From Haliea salexigens DSM 19537 (GTDB taxonomy: Bacteria > Pseudomonadota > Gammaproteobacteria > Pseudomonadales > Halieaceae), in assembly GCF_000423125.1 (NCBI RefSeq), contig NZ_AUHJ01000011.1, positions 62,001 to 126,000 of the forward strand: 64,000 nt of DNA. The letters are read 5' to 3'. This document shows, in pieces, positions 38,235 to 50,315 of this stretch; position 1 is the first letter of the stretch; each line of letters begins with the position of its first letter. Both the position numbers and the translations under genes were made by a program. The notes beneath the pieces were generated by a model. It was not told the origin of the DNA. It did not search any database and worked only from the letters and a program-made list of their open reading frames with translations.

Positions 38235-39421
38235 GAATTCTCTGCCTGTGTTTTTACTTCGAGCCGGATCTGTCTGCCGGCTCCTTCAAGAACAGCGCCT
38301 TGGTGAAAGAGCTCAGCCGGCAACTGCCGGAGGGCAGCGAGGTGGAGGTGATTACCACGCTCCCCAATCGCTATGCCCAGTTCGCGGTGAGTGCGCCGGC
38401 GGATGAGCGCCGCGGCAACATCCGCATCCGCCGCATCGCGCTGCCCGCCCACCAGAGCGGCATGCTCGATCAGTCCCGCAGCTTCGCCAGCTACGCCCGC
38501 GGTGTGCTGCGTCTGACCCGGGGGCAGCCGTATGACCTGGTCTATGCCAGCTCCTCGCGGCTGATGATGGCGGTGCTGGGCGACTGGGTCTCCCGACGCA
38601 AGGGGATCCCACTCTACCTGGACATCCGCGACCTGTTTGTCGACACCATTAAGGATGTGCTGCCGGGTCGTATTACCACCTTCGCCATGCCGGTACTGTC
38701 ACAGCTGGAAAAACGTGCTGTGCGCCGAGCCAGCCGGGTCAATGTGGTCTCCGGCGGTTTTGTGCCATATTTCCAGCAGCATTTCCCCGGAATTGAGCTG
38801 TCCGGCTACACCAACGGCATCGACCAGGAGTTCTTGGAGGCCGCACCCGACTCGGTGCAGCCCATCAGCAAGGCAGTGCCCGAGGTGCTGTACGCCGGCA
38901 ACATGGGCCAGGGTCAGGGACTGCACCACATCATTCCTCCACTGGCCCGGCGTTTTGAAGGGCAGTTGACCTTTCGGCTGATCGGCAGCGGTGGCCGCCT
39001 GCAGCAGCTCAAGGATCGCCTGGCTGAGGAGGGATGCAGCAACGTCACTCTTGGCGATCCCGTACCGCGGGATCAGCTGATCGAGCGGTATCGCCAGGCG
39101 GATATTCTCTTTTTGCATCTCAACAACTTCGATGCTTTCAAGAAGGTGCTGCCCTCCAAGATTTTCGAATACGCAGCCCTGGGCAAGCCGGTGTGGGCCG
39201 GGGTGGGTGGCTTTTCCGCCGGGTTTATCCGCGACCACATCCCCAACACCGCCGTATTCCCACCCTGCAACGTGGACGCTGCGGTGCAGAGCTTTGCCAG
39301 CCTCACGATGGAAACCGCGCCGCGAGAGGAATTTGTGGCACGCTTTGCCCGCAGCAACATCATTCAGCGCATGGCTGCAGAGGTGATTGCCACGGCCACT
39401 GGTAACACGGCTCACCTGTAA
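38231..39421 (+). CDS. GT4-family glycosyltransferase (WbuB/WcaI-like)
   Basis: The 396-residue GT-B enzyme begins VRILCLCFYFEPDLSAGSFK. I favour the GTG at 38231: ggag lies 7-10 bases upstream and GTGA overlaps the heparinase stop. Further motifs are LVYASSSRLMMAVLGDWVSRRKGIPLYLDIRDLF, VLYAGNMGQGQGLHHIIPPL and ADILFLHLNNFDAFKKVLPSKIFEYAALGKPV. This matches the WbuB/WcaI branch, often found with WecB-type epimerases. The donor may be a HexNAc, inferred from the neighbouring epimerase. Confidence 0.9.
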   Translation: MRILCLCFYFEPDLSAGSFKNSALVKELSRQLPEGSEVEVITTLPNRYAQFAVSAPADERRGNIRIRRIALPAHQSGMLDQSRSFASYARGVLRLTRGQPYDLVYASSSRLMMAVLGDWVSRRKGIPLYLDIRDLFVDTIKDVLPGRITTFAMPVLSQLEKRAVRRASRVNVVSGGFVPYFQQHFPGIELSGYTNGIDQEFLEAAPDSVQPISKAVPEVLYAGNMGQGQGLHHIIPPLARRFEGQLTFRLIGSGGRLQQLKDRLAEEGCSNVTLGDPVPRDQLIERYRQADILFLHLNNFDAFKKVLPSKIFEYAALGKPVWAGVGGFSAGFIRDHIPNTAVFPPCNVDAAVQSFASLTMETAPREEFVARFARSNIIQRMAAEVIATATGNTAHL

Positions 39422-39456
39422 CACAGCTCACCAGTACAAGGATTCGAGAATTCCGC

Positions 39457-40551
39457 ATGCTGATCGACATCATCGCGGGCGCACGCCCAAACTTCATGAA
39501 AATCGCCCCCATCATCCACGCCCTACAGGCTCGGCAGGAGCAGGGCGGGTCGCTGCGTTTCCGCCTGGTGCACACGGGTCAGCATTATGATGCGCGCATG
39601 TCCGGGGATTTCTTCACCCAGCTGGGCATCCCCGAGCCGGATGTGAACTTGGAGGTGGGCTCGGGCACCCAGGCGGAGCAAACCGGTGCCATTATGTCCC
39701 GCTATGAAAAGCTGTTGCTGGAAGCCCCCGGCAGTCTGTGTCTAGTGGTGGGCGATGTAACCTCCACCATGGCCTGCGCCATCGCCGCCCAGAAACTCTG
39801 CATTCCCGTGGCCCATGTTGAAGCCGGCATCCGCTCCGGTGACTGGAGCATGCCGGAGGAGATCAACCGTATGGTCACCGATAGCATCAGCAACTGGTTC
39901 TTCACCACCAGTGAAGTGGCCAACAACAACCTGCGTGCGGCGGGCGTTATGGAGAAGCGCATCTGCTTTGTAGGCAACACCATGATTGATACGCTGCTGG
40001 CCAACCTGCCGCGTTTGCAGAAGCCTGAATTCTTCGACTCCCTTGGGCTGCAGGCTGGTGGCTATGTTGTGACCACGCTGCACCGCCCCGCGAACGTGGA
40101 CAAGGGCGACGGTTTCGCCCGCCTGCTGACGGCCATTGCCGAGTCTGCACGGGGGCTGCCTGTGGTGTTCCCGGTGCACCCGCGCACGGCCAAAACCCTG
40201 CGCGAGCTGGGCGAGGTGCCAGCAAATTTTCAGCTGGTAGAACCGCAGCCCTACCTGGAATTCAACTATCTGGTGAAGAATGCCCTGGCGGTCATCACCG
40301 ATTCTGGCGGTATCACCGAGGAAACTACGGTCATGGGTATTCCCTGCCTGACCCTCCGCGACAACACTGAACGCCCTGAAACCATCACCCTTGGCACCAA
40401 CGAGCTGATTGGCACCGACCCTGCCGCCATAAGACCAGCCATGGACAGCTTGTTTGACGGCCAGTGGAAGCAGGGCAGCATTCCGCCACTGTGGGATGGC
40501 AAGACCGGGGAACGCATCGTGGCGCACCTGGAGCGGCTGCTGAGTGCGTGA
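39457..40551 (+). CDS. wecB: UDP-N-acetylglucosamine 2-epimerase (non-hydrolysing)
   Basis: The 364-residue protein has the epimerase pattern: IIAGARPNFMKIAPI, VHTGQHYDARMSGDFF, VVGDVTSTMACAIAAQ, VAHVEAGIRSGDWSMPEEINR, VTTLHRPANVD, VFPVHPRTAKTL, and ITDSGGITEETTVMGIPCLTLRDNTERPET. It interconverts UDP-GlcNAc and UDP-ManNAc. No WecC-type dehydrogenase or FnlA/FnlB genes are in the window, so UDP-ManNAc itself or a product made elsewhere is the likely donor. It ends the forward operon. Confidence 0.95.
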   Translation: MLIDIIAGARPNFMKIAPIIHALQARQEQGGSLRFRLVHTGQHYDARMSGDFFTQLGIPEPDVNLEVGSGTQAEQTGAIMSRYEKLLLEAPGSLCLVVGDVTSTMACAIAAQKLCIPVAHVEAGIRSGDWSMPEEINRMVTDSISNWFFTTSEVANNNLRAAGVMEKRICFVGNTMIDTLLANLPRLQKPEFFDSLGLQAGGYVVTTLHRPANVDKGDGFARLLTAIAESARGLPVVFPVHPRTAKTLRELGEVPANFQLVEPQPYLEFNYLVKNALAVITDSGGITEETTVMGIPCLTLRDNTERPETITLGTNELIGTDPAAIRPAMDSLFDGQWKQGSIPPLWDGKTGERIVAHLERLLSA

Positions 40552-40889
40552 TGGCTCAGAACCCTTGTATGCACGGACGGTTTATCGTTTTGGATTTTCA
40601 TCAAGGGACAGACAATGACTGCTGTTTAGCGCCAACCAGCTTCGGGGAAAGTGGTAGACGACCATATCGGCATCGTCATTTCTGAGGTGATGAAGGTTGC
40701 TGCTACAAAGCCCTTTGGCTTTACCTGAAAGTCTGGCGAGCTTTTTGATGTGGTGGTGGTTGCGAAGAACCACGAACCTTTCCGCTACCCTTTTATCCGC
40801 ACACCATGTGCAGTCCATTTTGGATGATCATTGGGTGTGTCGTAGGCCGGCGTATGAGTGGGTGTGCGTTTTCTGCGAACATACATTTG
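40552..40889. other. 338-base gap with no recognisable gene
   Basis: Both strands have only short, stop-interrupted frames. One plus-strand frame (about 40650-40815) reads protein-like (VVDDHIGIVISEVMKVAATKPFGF, stop, then FDVVVVAKNHEPFRYPFIRTP) and may be a decayed gene, but I cannot name it. It separates the end of the forward operon from the 3' end of the convergent membrane-protein pair. I see no clear terminator hairpin. Confidence 0.4.
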
Positions 40890-42308
40890 TCACGGGCTAT
40901 TCGACGGGCGCTCATGAATAACCAATATCTTGCTGAAATAGGACAACCAGAACAAAGCCGCAGGCGCGAAATAAAGCAATGACCTGGATAGCCCCTGGTG
41001 GCCGAATGCACCATGCGGTGCCTGAAAACCGTGGTATATCCACGTGTATGCTATCCCAAGAATCAGGGCTAGCGGAACCGGGCTTGACAAAGTGCAACGG
41101 AGGTTTCGACTTAGGATAGACGCCAAGATAGCGGTACATACCGCGAAACTCAATAGATGCCAGTTTGAGAACCAGAGAATACTCTCACGTAGTGGCCCAC
41201 CGATCGGTGTGTACTGGTCAGTGCTTATCCGAAACCACCCGCTGAGCGCCAGTCGGTGGTCGCCGATCGTCAGGGTGCCGATGATTGGAATCTGAGTTTC
41301 GTGTATCTCGTCATTCAAGATAAACGACACCAAAAAGATACCAATGACGGCCCCTGAAGCGAGGACCATTGTTTGTAGCATGGGTCTGGCTGCTGACAGA
41401 CTCCACAGCACTCCGGCTAGCAGAATCCCCCCCACTCCCAGGCCAGCCTGTTTTGTGAACATGCAAAGTACTGCGTAGCCGCATGCGAGCAATGCCACTT
41501 CGGGGGTCTTGCGTTGCAATAGCAGGTGACAGCAAGAAATGCCGAGGAAAAAGGCCAGCGTTACCCATATATCTGCATACCCTACCAGCATGCTATGAAT
41601 GGACAGGAACGGGATGCTAATCAACAGCCAAGCGCCAAGTGTCGCGGCTAATACGGAGCGTGTTAGTTGCAGCACTGCGCCGTATAGACCCAGAAGCAAT
41701 GCAATCAATGCCAGCAACCACGGCAAGCCGGCCAATGTTGATTGGTGTGTGCCCAGAGCCAACATTTGCCATAGATGGACGAGGTTGGCGAACAGGCCGT
41801 GGGAGGGCTTGATGGTTATAATCGGCGCTTCAAGAGTGCCTCTGGAAAAAAACTGCAGCGTTCTGGGCACCCAGGCATCCCAGGCATCCCAAGCGAATAC
41901 GGGGCGCAGAAGCACTTCAATGCCGACTCCTGTCAGTCGAAGGAAGATCACCCCCAATAGGAAAACAATTGCAGTTTTACCCAGGTTGCTTGAGCTTCCA
42001 GGGATAAAAGAGGGTGCTGCCCAGCTGCTGTGAGCGACTCGACGAAAAACCGACCAGAGACACAATGAAATAAGTCCTAGTACAACACAGGCCAAAGCAA
42101 AACTCAGCGCAATCCCCAGAGCGTCCATGGCTCTGAGTACAAGGGTCATGATGAAATATCCGAGTAACAAGCCATGTGCGGCAATTAAGGTCTTCGGCAG
42201 TGAATGACGCGCCAATAAAATTGCGGCAAACAGGTACCCAGGCAGCCAGACAGCCAGTGTGGAAAGCGCCAGAATGACGATTTCCGCAGGAGAGGCAAAG
42301 AGGGTCAT
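40890..42308 (-). CDS. Polytopic membrane protein, GT39/ArnT-like glycosyltransferase candidate
   Basis: The 472-residue protein has about 12 hydrophobic segments. Between early membrane helices is a loop with LRPVFAWDAWDAWVPRTLQFF, where acidic and Trp residues resemble the catalytic loop of lipid-dependent GT-C transferases. The loop DNA has a 9-base tandem repeat (41873-41892). It overlaps its partner gene by 4 bases. It may transfer a sugar from a lipid carrier on the periplasmic side; family assignment is tentative. Confidence 0.7.
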   Translation of the reverse strand: MTLFASPAEIVILALSTLAVWLPGYLFAAILLARHSLPKTLIAAHGLLLGYFIMTLVLRAMDALGIALSFALACVVLGLISLCLWSVFRRVAHSSWAAPSFIPGSSSNLGKTAIVFLLGVIFLRLTGVGIEVLLRPVFAWDAWDAWVPRTLQFFSRGTLEAPIITIKPSHGLFANLVHLWQMLALGTHQSTLAGLPWLLALIALLLGLYGAVLQLTRSVLAATLGAWLLISIPFLSIHSMLVGYADIWVTLAFFLGISCCHLLLQRKTPEVALLACGYAVLCMFTKQAGLGVGGILLAGVLWSLSAARPMLQTMVLASGAVIGIFLVSFILNDEIHETQIPIIGTLTIGDHRLALSGWFRISTDQYTPIGGPLRESILWFSNWHLLSFAVCTAILASILSRNLRCTLSSPVPLALILGIAYTWIYHGFQAPHGAFGHQGLSRSLLYFAPAALFWLSYFSKILVIHERPSNSP

Positions 42309-43633
42309 GGCCGACGTGTCCTGTCACGTAAAGTGTTTTTGCTGTTGGCGTAGAGTACTGCAGCTTCGTTTGCGAAAACCGGTGTGAAACCCTCCGGCAA
42401 TTCCTGACCAGTCAAACTGCGGAAATCCATCCCGGAAGCGTTGTCGACTTTGGAAGTCAGCAAAATGAAATATTGTGACATTGCCGCTCGTTTAATCGAT
42501 CTTGCGTCTGCTTGTCGCAGTAGGTCACTGCCATGGGGAGGATAGCTGAATCCATGTATTCGGGCATCATGTTCTGGGAGCAGGTGATACTCCATTCTGA
42601 ACCCGAATGCCTTGGGGACGCTTTCTGCGGCCAACATGGGAAGAACTTGTTGCCCTATTGGCAAGTGCTTCGTTCTTATGGTTTCCGCAAATGCATAATA
42701 CTCGGCGTCCCAGTCGACGAGCATTTTTTCGCTATGGGATTTCCCGGCGAAGAGGTACACCGTCTCGATTGCCTGTCGTATGACATGGCTTTGCCAGAAG
42801 CCGTCCAGTGTAATCCAGCCAATCAGGCCGACGCTTGCAAGACCCAAAGCGCGCTGTCGCCGTAAGTTGCTTCCGGCATCGGATCTGCGCCTGCAGATGA
42901 TTATGTGTGCAAGCATGAAAATGATCATCGCAAACCCGGTAATGGCGGCGATACTGGGTGTGGGATACGCTAGAGAAGACTTTCGTATGCCGCGGTAGGC
43001 GTGTACGGTTGCTTGATTCCAGGGCGCAAACGCTGTCCACTCATCCCACGCTGTCTCCAACAATCGGTCCGCGCGGTAGGGTTCCAGCCGTAGCTCCTCG
43101 AGTCTTACAGTGCCCCCCCGCAAATCCCCAAAAAACCCCACCGCCAGTTCGGTAATCGTCCCTCGCCATTCCTCGTTGCGCAGGAGATTATGAAGTTGCG
43201 GCCCGTCCCCCGAATAATCCAGCTCCGCAAAGTGATTTACCCCGGGTGCGTCCGCTCTCTGCCAGAACAGCATCACACGCAGTGCCGGGTTGCGGCCTTC
43301 AATGTGGTAACGAAGAAAGGGAAACTGGTTAGCCTGGAACAGACGCCGGTGCATCAGCACTGCGTGATCTTCGGGCGCTATTTCAGCCAGTTCACTGATC
43401 ACGGCGACCGAGCCTTCAAGGCCGCCATCCCCGAACACCACCGGTCGGAAGAGGTTGCCGGGGATCGCAATCGCATCTGCCTTTTGTTGTTCGATGTAGG
43501 GCTTGAATTCTGGGTGGAGTACAGGCACTAGTGACAGGTAGGCCGGAAGTAGCAGCACCGCGCTGGCCACGATAGAGGCCACCGCGAGTCCAAGGGCCCG
43601 TAGAAACTCGCGATTGCGTATTGGCGTATTCAT
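42305..43633 (-). CDS. Membrane protein of unknown function, partner of the GT-C-like protein
   Basis: The 442-residue protein has an N-terminal membrane segment (residues ~15-37), a ~190-residue extracytoplasmic domain rich in beta strands (LRYHIEGRNPALRVMLFWQRAD, TITELAVGFFGDLRGGTVRLEELRLEP), two membrane segments around residues 230-290, and a C-terminal domain. The LRLEPY region looks like a carbohydrate-binding-type sandwich, but I cannot name the family. It sits 124 bases downstream of pdxA on the same strand and overlaps the next gene (ATGA). Confidence 0.7.
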   Translation of the reverse strand: MNTPIRNREFLRALGLAVASIVASAVLLLPAYLSLVPVLHPEFKPYIEQQKADAIAIPGNLFRPVVFGDGGLEGSVAVISELAEIAPEDHAVLMHRRLFQANQFPFLRYHIEGRNPALRVMLFWQRADAPGVNHFAELDYSGDGPQLHNLLRNEEWRGTITELAVGFFGDLRGGTVRLEELRLEPYRADRLLETAWDEWTAFAPWNQATVHAYRGIRKSSLAYPTPSIAAITGFAMIIFMLAHIIICRRRSDAGSNLRRQRALGLASVGLIGWITLDGFWQSHVIRQAIETVYLFAGKSHSEKMLVDWDAEYYAFAETIRTKHLPIGQQVLPMLAAESVPKAFGFRMEYHLLPEHDARIHGFSYPPHGSDLLRQADARSIKRAAMSQYFILLTSKVDNASGMDFRSLTGQELPEGFTPVFANEAAVLYANSKNTLRDRTRRP

Positions 43634-43757
43634 CGTGGCTTTGGACGCAGAGTTCTAAGGGTAATGCTGATATTTTGCATAAATAGCTGCCGGGTCTGTC
43701 GCTGCCGTGCGGACATGGATCTGATGCTCGTATTGCCAGAAGCTTACAGTAAAATTC

Positions 43758-44813
43758 TTATGGCGATGCGCCAGTGTCTCGTTTTCCGGCCAGCTCCACA
43801 GCCAACTCCAACGCCGCCCGCAAACTCCCGTCACTCGCCGCGCCCGTCCCCGCCAAATCCAGCCCCGTCCCATGGTCCACACTGGTCCTCACAATCGGCA
43901 ACCCCAGCGTGATATTCACCGCATTGCCGAAGCCTGCGTACTTCAGCACCGGCAATCCCTGATCGTGGAACATGGCCAGGTAGGCATCCGCCTGTGCCAG
44001 CAACGTGGGGCTGAAGGCGGTATCGGCCGGCAACGGCCCGAGCAGGTGCATGCCGTCTGCGCGCAACTGTTCCAGCAGTGGTGTAATGACCTCGATCTCC
44101 TCCCGCCCCAGGTGGCCACCCTCGCCCGCGTGGGGGTTGAGGCCCAGCACTGCGATGCAGGGTTCGCGAATACCAAATTTACTTTGCAGGTCGGTGTGCA
44201 GGATACGCAATGTGCGCGCCAGTGAATCGCGAGTGATTGCCGCGGGCACGTCAGCCAGTGGCAGGTGCGTGGTGGCCAGTGCCACGCGCAGCTCGCCAGC
44301 TGCGAGCAGCATCACCACCTGTGCTGTATTCGTTCTCGCCGCCAGAAATTCTGTGTGACCGCTGAAAGGGATGCCCGCATCATTGATGATTGATTTCTGT
44401 ACGGGAGCAGTGACCATGGCATCGAAGGCCCCGGCCAGGCAGCCGTCCGCAGCCAGTTCAAGGGTTTTCACCACATAGGCGGCGTTAGTGCGATCCAGGG
44501 TGCCGGGTTCTGCGGGCGCTGACAGGGTCGGAGCGATCAACCCCGGTGCATTCGCATGCGCAGCTTCCGGACCGATGCCGACCGCAGGCAATATGGTCAA
44601 AGTGCCTGCCGCCTGCTCTCTGGCAGGGGTCGAGAAGTCCGCCTCCTGCAGCTTGAGGGGCAAACCCAGCGTCTGCGCCCGCTGGCGCAGAAGTTCCGGG
44701 TCGGCAATCACCACCAGTTCAGCCGGCCAGTCCTGCTGCGCGATCATCGCGACGATGTCGGGCCCGATACCCGCCGGCTCCCCGGCGGTGATGGCAATCC
44801 TGGGCGGCGCCAC
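43758..44813 (-). CDS. pdxA: 4-hydroxythreonine-4-phosphate dehydrogenase PdxA
   Basis: The 351-residue protein shows [18 protein letters not shown], the active-site [44 protein letters not shown] and [16 protein letters not shown], which carry the metal-binding His residues. It oxidises 4-phosphohydroxythreonine in vitamin B6 synthesis. It follows surA by 7 bases. In E. coli rsmA follows pdxA directly; here rsmA is 24 kb away. Confidence 0.97.
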   Translation of the reverse strand: MAPPRIAITAGEPAGIGPDIVAMIAQQDWPAELVVIADPELLRQRAQTLGLPLKLQEADFSTPAREQAAGTLTILPAVGIGPEAAHANAPGLIAPTLSAPAEPGTLDRTNAAYVVKTLELAADGCLAGAFDAMVTAPVQKSIINDAGIPFSGHTEFLAARTNTAQVVMLLAAGELRVALATTHLPLADVPAAITRDSLARTLRILHTDLQSKFGIREPCIAVLGLNPHAGEGGHLGREEIEVITPLLEQLRADGMHLLGPLPADTAFSPTLLAQADAYLAMFHDQGLPVLKYAGFGNAVNITLGLPIVRTSVDHGTGLDLAGTGAASDGSLRAALELAVELAGKRDTGASP

Positions 44814-44820
44814 GCTCGTC

Positions 44821-46110
44821 CTACTTGATGTCGACGAAGGCTTCGTCGCGGATTTTGCGCAGCCAGGCGTCCAGCTCTTCGTCGTACTTGCGCTGGTGCA
44901 GGGCTTCCGTGGCGCGATTGCGGATGGCCTGCGCGGTCATGTCCTGCTCGCGGCGCTCCATCACTTCCAGGATGTGCCAGCCAAACTGGCTTTTTACCGG
45001 CTCGGAGATATCTCCCACGGCGGTATCGGCCATGGCTGCCTCGAATTCGGGCACCATCTGCCCCGGGGTGGTCCAGCCGAGATCGCCGCCCTCGGCGGCC
45101 GAGCCGATGTCCCTGGAGTACTCGCGGGCCAGCTCGGCGAAGTCCTCACCCTGCAGGATACGATTTCTCAATTCCTCTGCGCGGGCCTCGGCCTGCTCAT
45201 CCGTCATGATCTCAGAGGGCTGTATAAGGATGTGGCGCACGCGGGTCTGGTTGACCATTTGCTCGCCGCCGCGCATATCCGCGAGATTGATCAGGTGCAG
45301 ACCGGAGGGGCTGCGAATCGGGTCTGATGTGGCGCCCACCTCTAGGCTGGGGGCGACGTCGCTGAACAGGCTGGGCAGATCTTCCAGCTTGCGCCAACCG
45401 AGGTCGCCGCCGGAAAACTGGTAGCGGCCATCGTTGGAGGAAATTACCTGGTCGAAGGCTTCGCCGCGGCGGATGCGTTGCAGCAGGCCATTCAGGTAGC
45501 TGCGCGCAGCGGTTACCTCGTCGTCCGGTGCGTCTTCAGGCAGCGGCAGCAGGGCGTGGAGAATTCGGTATTCCGGCTGGGTCAGTTTCTGGCCTTCGGG
45601 CGATGCGAGAAAGTTGCGGACTTCCTGCTCGGATATCTGGATGCGCTGGTTCACGTTGCCGGCCTGAACGCGCTGGATGATCATCTCCCGGCGCACCTGC
45701 TCGCGCATGGCGGCGTAGGACTGGCCCTGCTGCTCCAGCGCTGCGCTGAAGTCCGCGAGGCTCATACGGTTCTGCGCCGCAACCCGCTCCATGGCCTGGT
45801 TCAGCTGGGCGTCCGATATACGCGCCCCCACCCGGTTGCCAAGCTGTAGCTGGATGCTCTCCAGGATCAGTCTGTCCAGAGTTTCACGGATCAAGACGTC
45901 TTCCGGAGGCATTTCGACGCCTCGCGCCTCCAGGCTCTGGGTGATGGCGGCAACGCGCTCGCGCAGCTCGCTGGCCATGATCACATCGTCGTCGACGATG
46001 GCCACCACCTGATCAAGAATCTGGGTTTGAGCTTGCGTTTGGCCGACAAGGAGCAGTGTCGCGGCAAGCCCCGCGGCCAACAGTGCGGATTTAATAGTCA
46101 CGTTCGTCAA
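44821..46110 (-). CDS. surA: Periplasmic chaperone / peptidyl-prolyl isomerase SurA
   Basis: The 429-residue protein has a signal peptide (cleavage near TQAQTQ), an N-terminal SurA domain ([22 protein letters not shown]), and two parvulin domains: [18 protein letters not shown] to about residue 275, and [21 protein letters not shown] through [18 protein letters not shown]. It chaperones unfolded outer-membrane proteins, including LptD encoded just upstream. Its start overlaps the lptD end by 20 bases. Confidence 0.97.
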   Translation of the reverse strand: MTNVTIKSALLAAGLAATLLLVGQTQAQTQILDQVVAIVDDDVIMASELRERVAAITQSLEARGVEMPPEDVLIRETLDRLILESIQLQLGNRVGARISDAQLNQAMERVAAQNRMSLADFSAALEQQGQSYAAMREQVRREMIIQRVQAGNVNQRIQISEQEVRNFLASPEGQKLTQPEYRILHALLPLPEDAPDDEVTAARSYLNGLLQRIRRGEAFDQVISSNDGRYQFSGGDLGWRKLEDLPSLFSDVAPSLEVGATSDPIRSPSGLHLINLADMRGGEQMVNQTRVRHILIQPSEIMTDEQAEARAEELRNRILQGEDFAELAREYSRDIGSAAEGGDLGWTTPGQMVPEFEAAMADTAVGDISEPVKSQFGWHILEVMERREQDMTAQAIRNRATEALHQRKYDEELDAWLRKIRDEAFVDIK

Positions 46111-48451
46111 AACCTCGAATCATGTCTTCTAGCAGGTCGGTGACCCGGCTGCCAAAGCCGCCCATGCCCTTCAGCAGGACCTGGACCTGTGTGGAGTAGC
46201 GCCGCTCCAGGCTGGGATCAGTGAAATCCGGGTCCTGGCTCGACGCTGTATCGATATAGCGCAGATACAGCAGGCGCACGCGCCAGCAGCAGCTATCGTA
46301 TTCGATTCCGACCATATCTTCCACGCTCGTACTGCCCTCAACACTGAAGTTGACGGCACCGAACACGCTCCAGCGGTTGTTGACCGGGTAGTAGGCGGAC
46401 AGGTGCGCCTGCTCGGTAACAGTATCGCTGTCGACCAGATTGACAGGGCGCCGGTAGGAGTAACCCACGTTGAACAGGGCGTTGTCTGCACGCTGGTAGC
46501 TGGCGTAGGCGCTGCCAGCGTTCATGTTGCCGCTATCGGGGTCCCACACCAGGCTGCTGCGCAGGTTCAGGCGCTTGTTCGGCGTGAAGTTCACTTCTCC
46601 GGCCATTTCGGAGCTCGACTGATCGAGCGCCGTGTCTTCCGGGTTCAGGCGCACGCGTCGGTCACGCAGGTAGAAAATCTGCCCGACGCTGGCGCTCAGG
46701 TACTCGCGGCCGTCTTCGGCGCTGATATAGCGCGTGGTGAGGCCGAGGGAAAGGCGGTTGGCGTCGTCCAGCCGGTCGCGCCCCGAAAAGCGTGTGTCCC
46801 GGAACAGCTGGTTGTAGGTGAAGGTGAGTTCGGCGCTGTCGAAGTCCGGTTGTGTCGACTGATCGTCGTATTCGCTGATCAGGTAGTAGGCGCGCGGTTC
46901 CAGTGTTTGCAGCAGCGGTTTGCCGGCCAGGCTGGTGGAGCGCTCAAAGAACAGGCCGCCGTCGAGGCTGGCCAGCGCCGAGCCGGCGGAGGGGCTGTCG
47001 TTGCCGAGTTGTCCGTCGTCGGTCAGCTCGTACTCCAGGTAGCGGTACTTGGCGGTGGTGTTGAGAAAGCCGTACTGCCACAGCATGGGATAGACCGCGC
47101 CGCCTTCCATGTAGACCCGCTGGCCGGTAACCACGTCATCGTTGGAGTCGAAGTAGGAGTACTGGGAAAGGAAAATGGGGGCGATATTGAAGGGTGTATT
47201 TTCGCTGCGGTAGCGCGCCGTGATCTGTGGCAGCTTCTGGTAATCGTTGTCCAGATCGTCGGCGAGGGACTGGAATTCCTGTAACTCCAGGCCGATCAGC
47301 CACTGGTCACCGAGATAGTCCAGTGACCCCAGCTGCAACAGGCTGGTCTGGCGCTTGGTGTCCAGGTTGGAGGTGTTGAGGTCCTTGAAGTAGTCGACAT
47401 CACTCACCCGTGAGTAGTCGATGCGCGAGCGCCAGCGCTGCTCGAACAGGCCGTTCTGGCGCACGTTGGCCAGCCAGCGCGAGTCGTCGCTTGCATCCGG
47501 GCGTTCGCGGGCGTAGCGGTCGTCGCTGCCCATCCAGGTGCCCCCCACCGACCACATTCCGGTGTTGCGGCTCAGGTAGCGGGTCGCAATTTCGTGGTTC
47601 AGTCCGCGTTCCTGGATATAGCGCGGGGTGTACAACGCGTCGTAGTTGGGGGCCAGGTTGAGGTAAACCGGCACGGCGAGGTCCAGCCCGCCGTTGGAGT
47701 CGGAGCTGATGTCCGGCCACAACAGGCCGGTGCGCCGGCGGTCGTCCAGCGGGAAACGTACCCAGGGCAGGTAGAGTACGGGCACACCCGCCACGTCCAG
47801 CTTGGCACCGGTTGCCGTGCCCAGCCCTTCCACCAGGTCGAGTTTGATGCTGTCGGCGCGCATCGCCCACTCTTCGTCATCCGGCGCGCAATAGGAGACT
47901 CGTCCATCATGGATGTACAGCGTGCCGTCCGCGGCGCGCCGCAACTGTGCGGCGCTGCCGTTCAGGTGCTGCTCGTGCAGTACGAACTCGCTGTCGCGGA
48001 TACTCGCTTCACCACTGTTGGCGGAGTAGCTTGCCTCTTCGCCGCGCAGTAGCACCCCAGGTTCGCGCAAGGTGATGCCGCCACTGACCGTACCTTCGCG
48101 TTCGGCGCGGTCGAAATACCCGTCTTCGCCCCGCAACTGCCGATAACCCTGGTCGACACTGACGCCGCCGCGCAGGTAGACATCGTCACCCTGCAGTTCG
48201 GACTCGGTCGCACGTGCCCGGATGTCGGAGATCTCAGGCCGGTCGTCCGGGTCCGACTCCGCCAGCGGGTCCACATAGTGGCCGCCGCAACGTAGGCATT
48301 GCGCGTCCCGCTCTGCCTCCGGCGTCTCCCCTGTGGACACCCAATCCAGCTCCTTTGCATCATCGGCTAGCGCGCCCATGGCGAGCAGGCCAAGGACAAT
48401 AGCAAAGTGGCGCAACCGGGAGCGTTGGGGAGTCTGCGAGGGCGGAATCAT
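46091..48451 (-). CDS. lptD: LPS-assembly outer membrane protein LptD
   Basis: The product has about 786 residues from the ATG at 48451, which begins directly before the signal sequence ([12 protein letters not shown]). The N-terminal OstA/LptA-like jellyroll ([23 protein letters not shown]) contains a CLRC pair, and the C-terminal barrel has many aromatic-ended strands. A CCW pair near the end could supply the second disulfide half. With LptE it inserts LPS into the outer leaflet. Confidence 0.96.
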   Translation of the reverse strand: MIPPSQTPQRSRLRHFAIVLGLLAMGALADDAKELDWVSTGETPEAERDAQCLRCGGHYVDPLAESDPDDRPEISDIRARATESELQGDDVYLRGGVSVDQGYRQLRGEDGYFDRAEREGTVSGGITLREPGVLLRGEEASYSANSGEASIRDSEFVLHEQHLNGSAAQLRRAADGTLYIHDGRVSYCAPDDEEWAMRADSIKLDLVEGLGTATGAKLDVAGVPVLYLPWVRFPLDDRRRTGLLWPDISSDSNGGLDLAVPVYLNLAPNYDALYTPRYIQERGLNHEIATRYLSRNTGMWSVGGTWMGSDDRYARERPDASDDSRWLANVRQNGLFEQRWRSRIDYSRVSDVDYFKDLNTSNLDTKRQTSLLQLGSLDYLGDQWLIGLELQEFQSLADDLDNDYQKLPQITARYRSENTPFNIAPIFLSQYSYFDSNDDVVTGQRVYMEGGAVYPMLWQYGFLNTTAKYRYLEYELTDDGQLGNDSPSAGSALASLDGGLFFERSTSLAGKPLLQTLEPRAYYLISEYDDQSTQPDFDSAELTFTYNQLFRDTRFSGRDRLDDANRLSLGLTTRYISAEDGREYLSASVGQIFYLRDRRVRLNPEDTALDQSSSEMAGEVNFTPNKRLNLRSSLVWDPDSGNMNAGSAYASYQRADNALFNVGYSYRRPVNLVDSDTVTEQAHLSAYYPVNNRWSVFGAVNFSVEGSTSVEDMVGIEYDSCCWRVRLLYLRYIDTASSQDPDFTDPSLERRYSTQVQVLLKGMGGFGSRVTDLLEDMIRGFDERDY

Positions 48452-48539
48452 CAGGGTTAGGTGCAATTTCTGGCGTAAAACGGGATGATAATGCATCGCC
48501 CCCGGCTTGTCCGGGTCTTTTTCATTGCGGGAGCGTCCG

Positions 48540-50260
<1,721 letters not shown>

Positions 50261-50315
50261 TCTGTCTGCACTTAGCGGCTAGAATAGCGGCCTGTCCAGA
50301 AGCCGGAGCCAGTAC

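Noticed and set aside
40582-40818. 78-codon minus-strand frame after wecB
   Set aside because: No RBS, no family resemblance, and the opposite strand reads more protein-like but with stops; not called as a gene.
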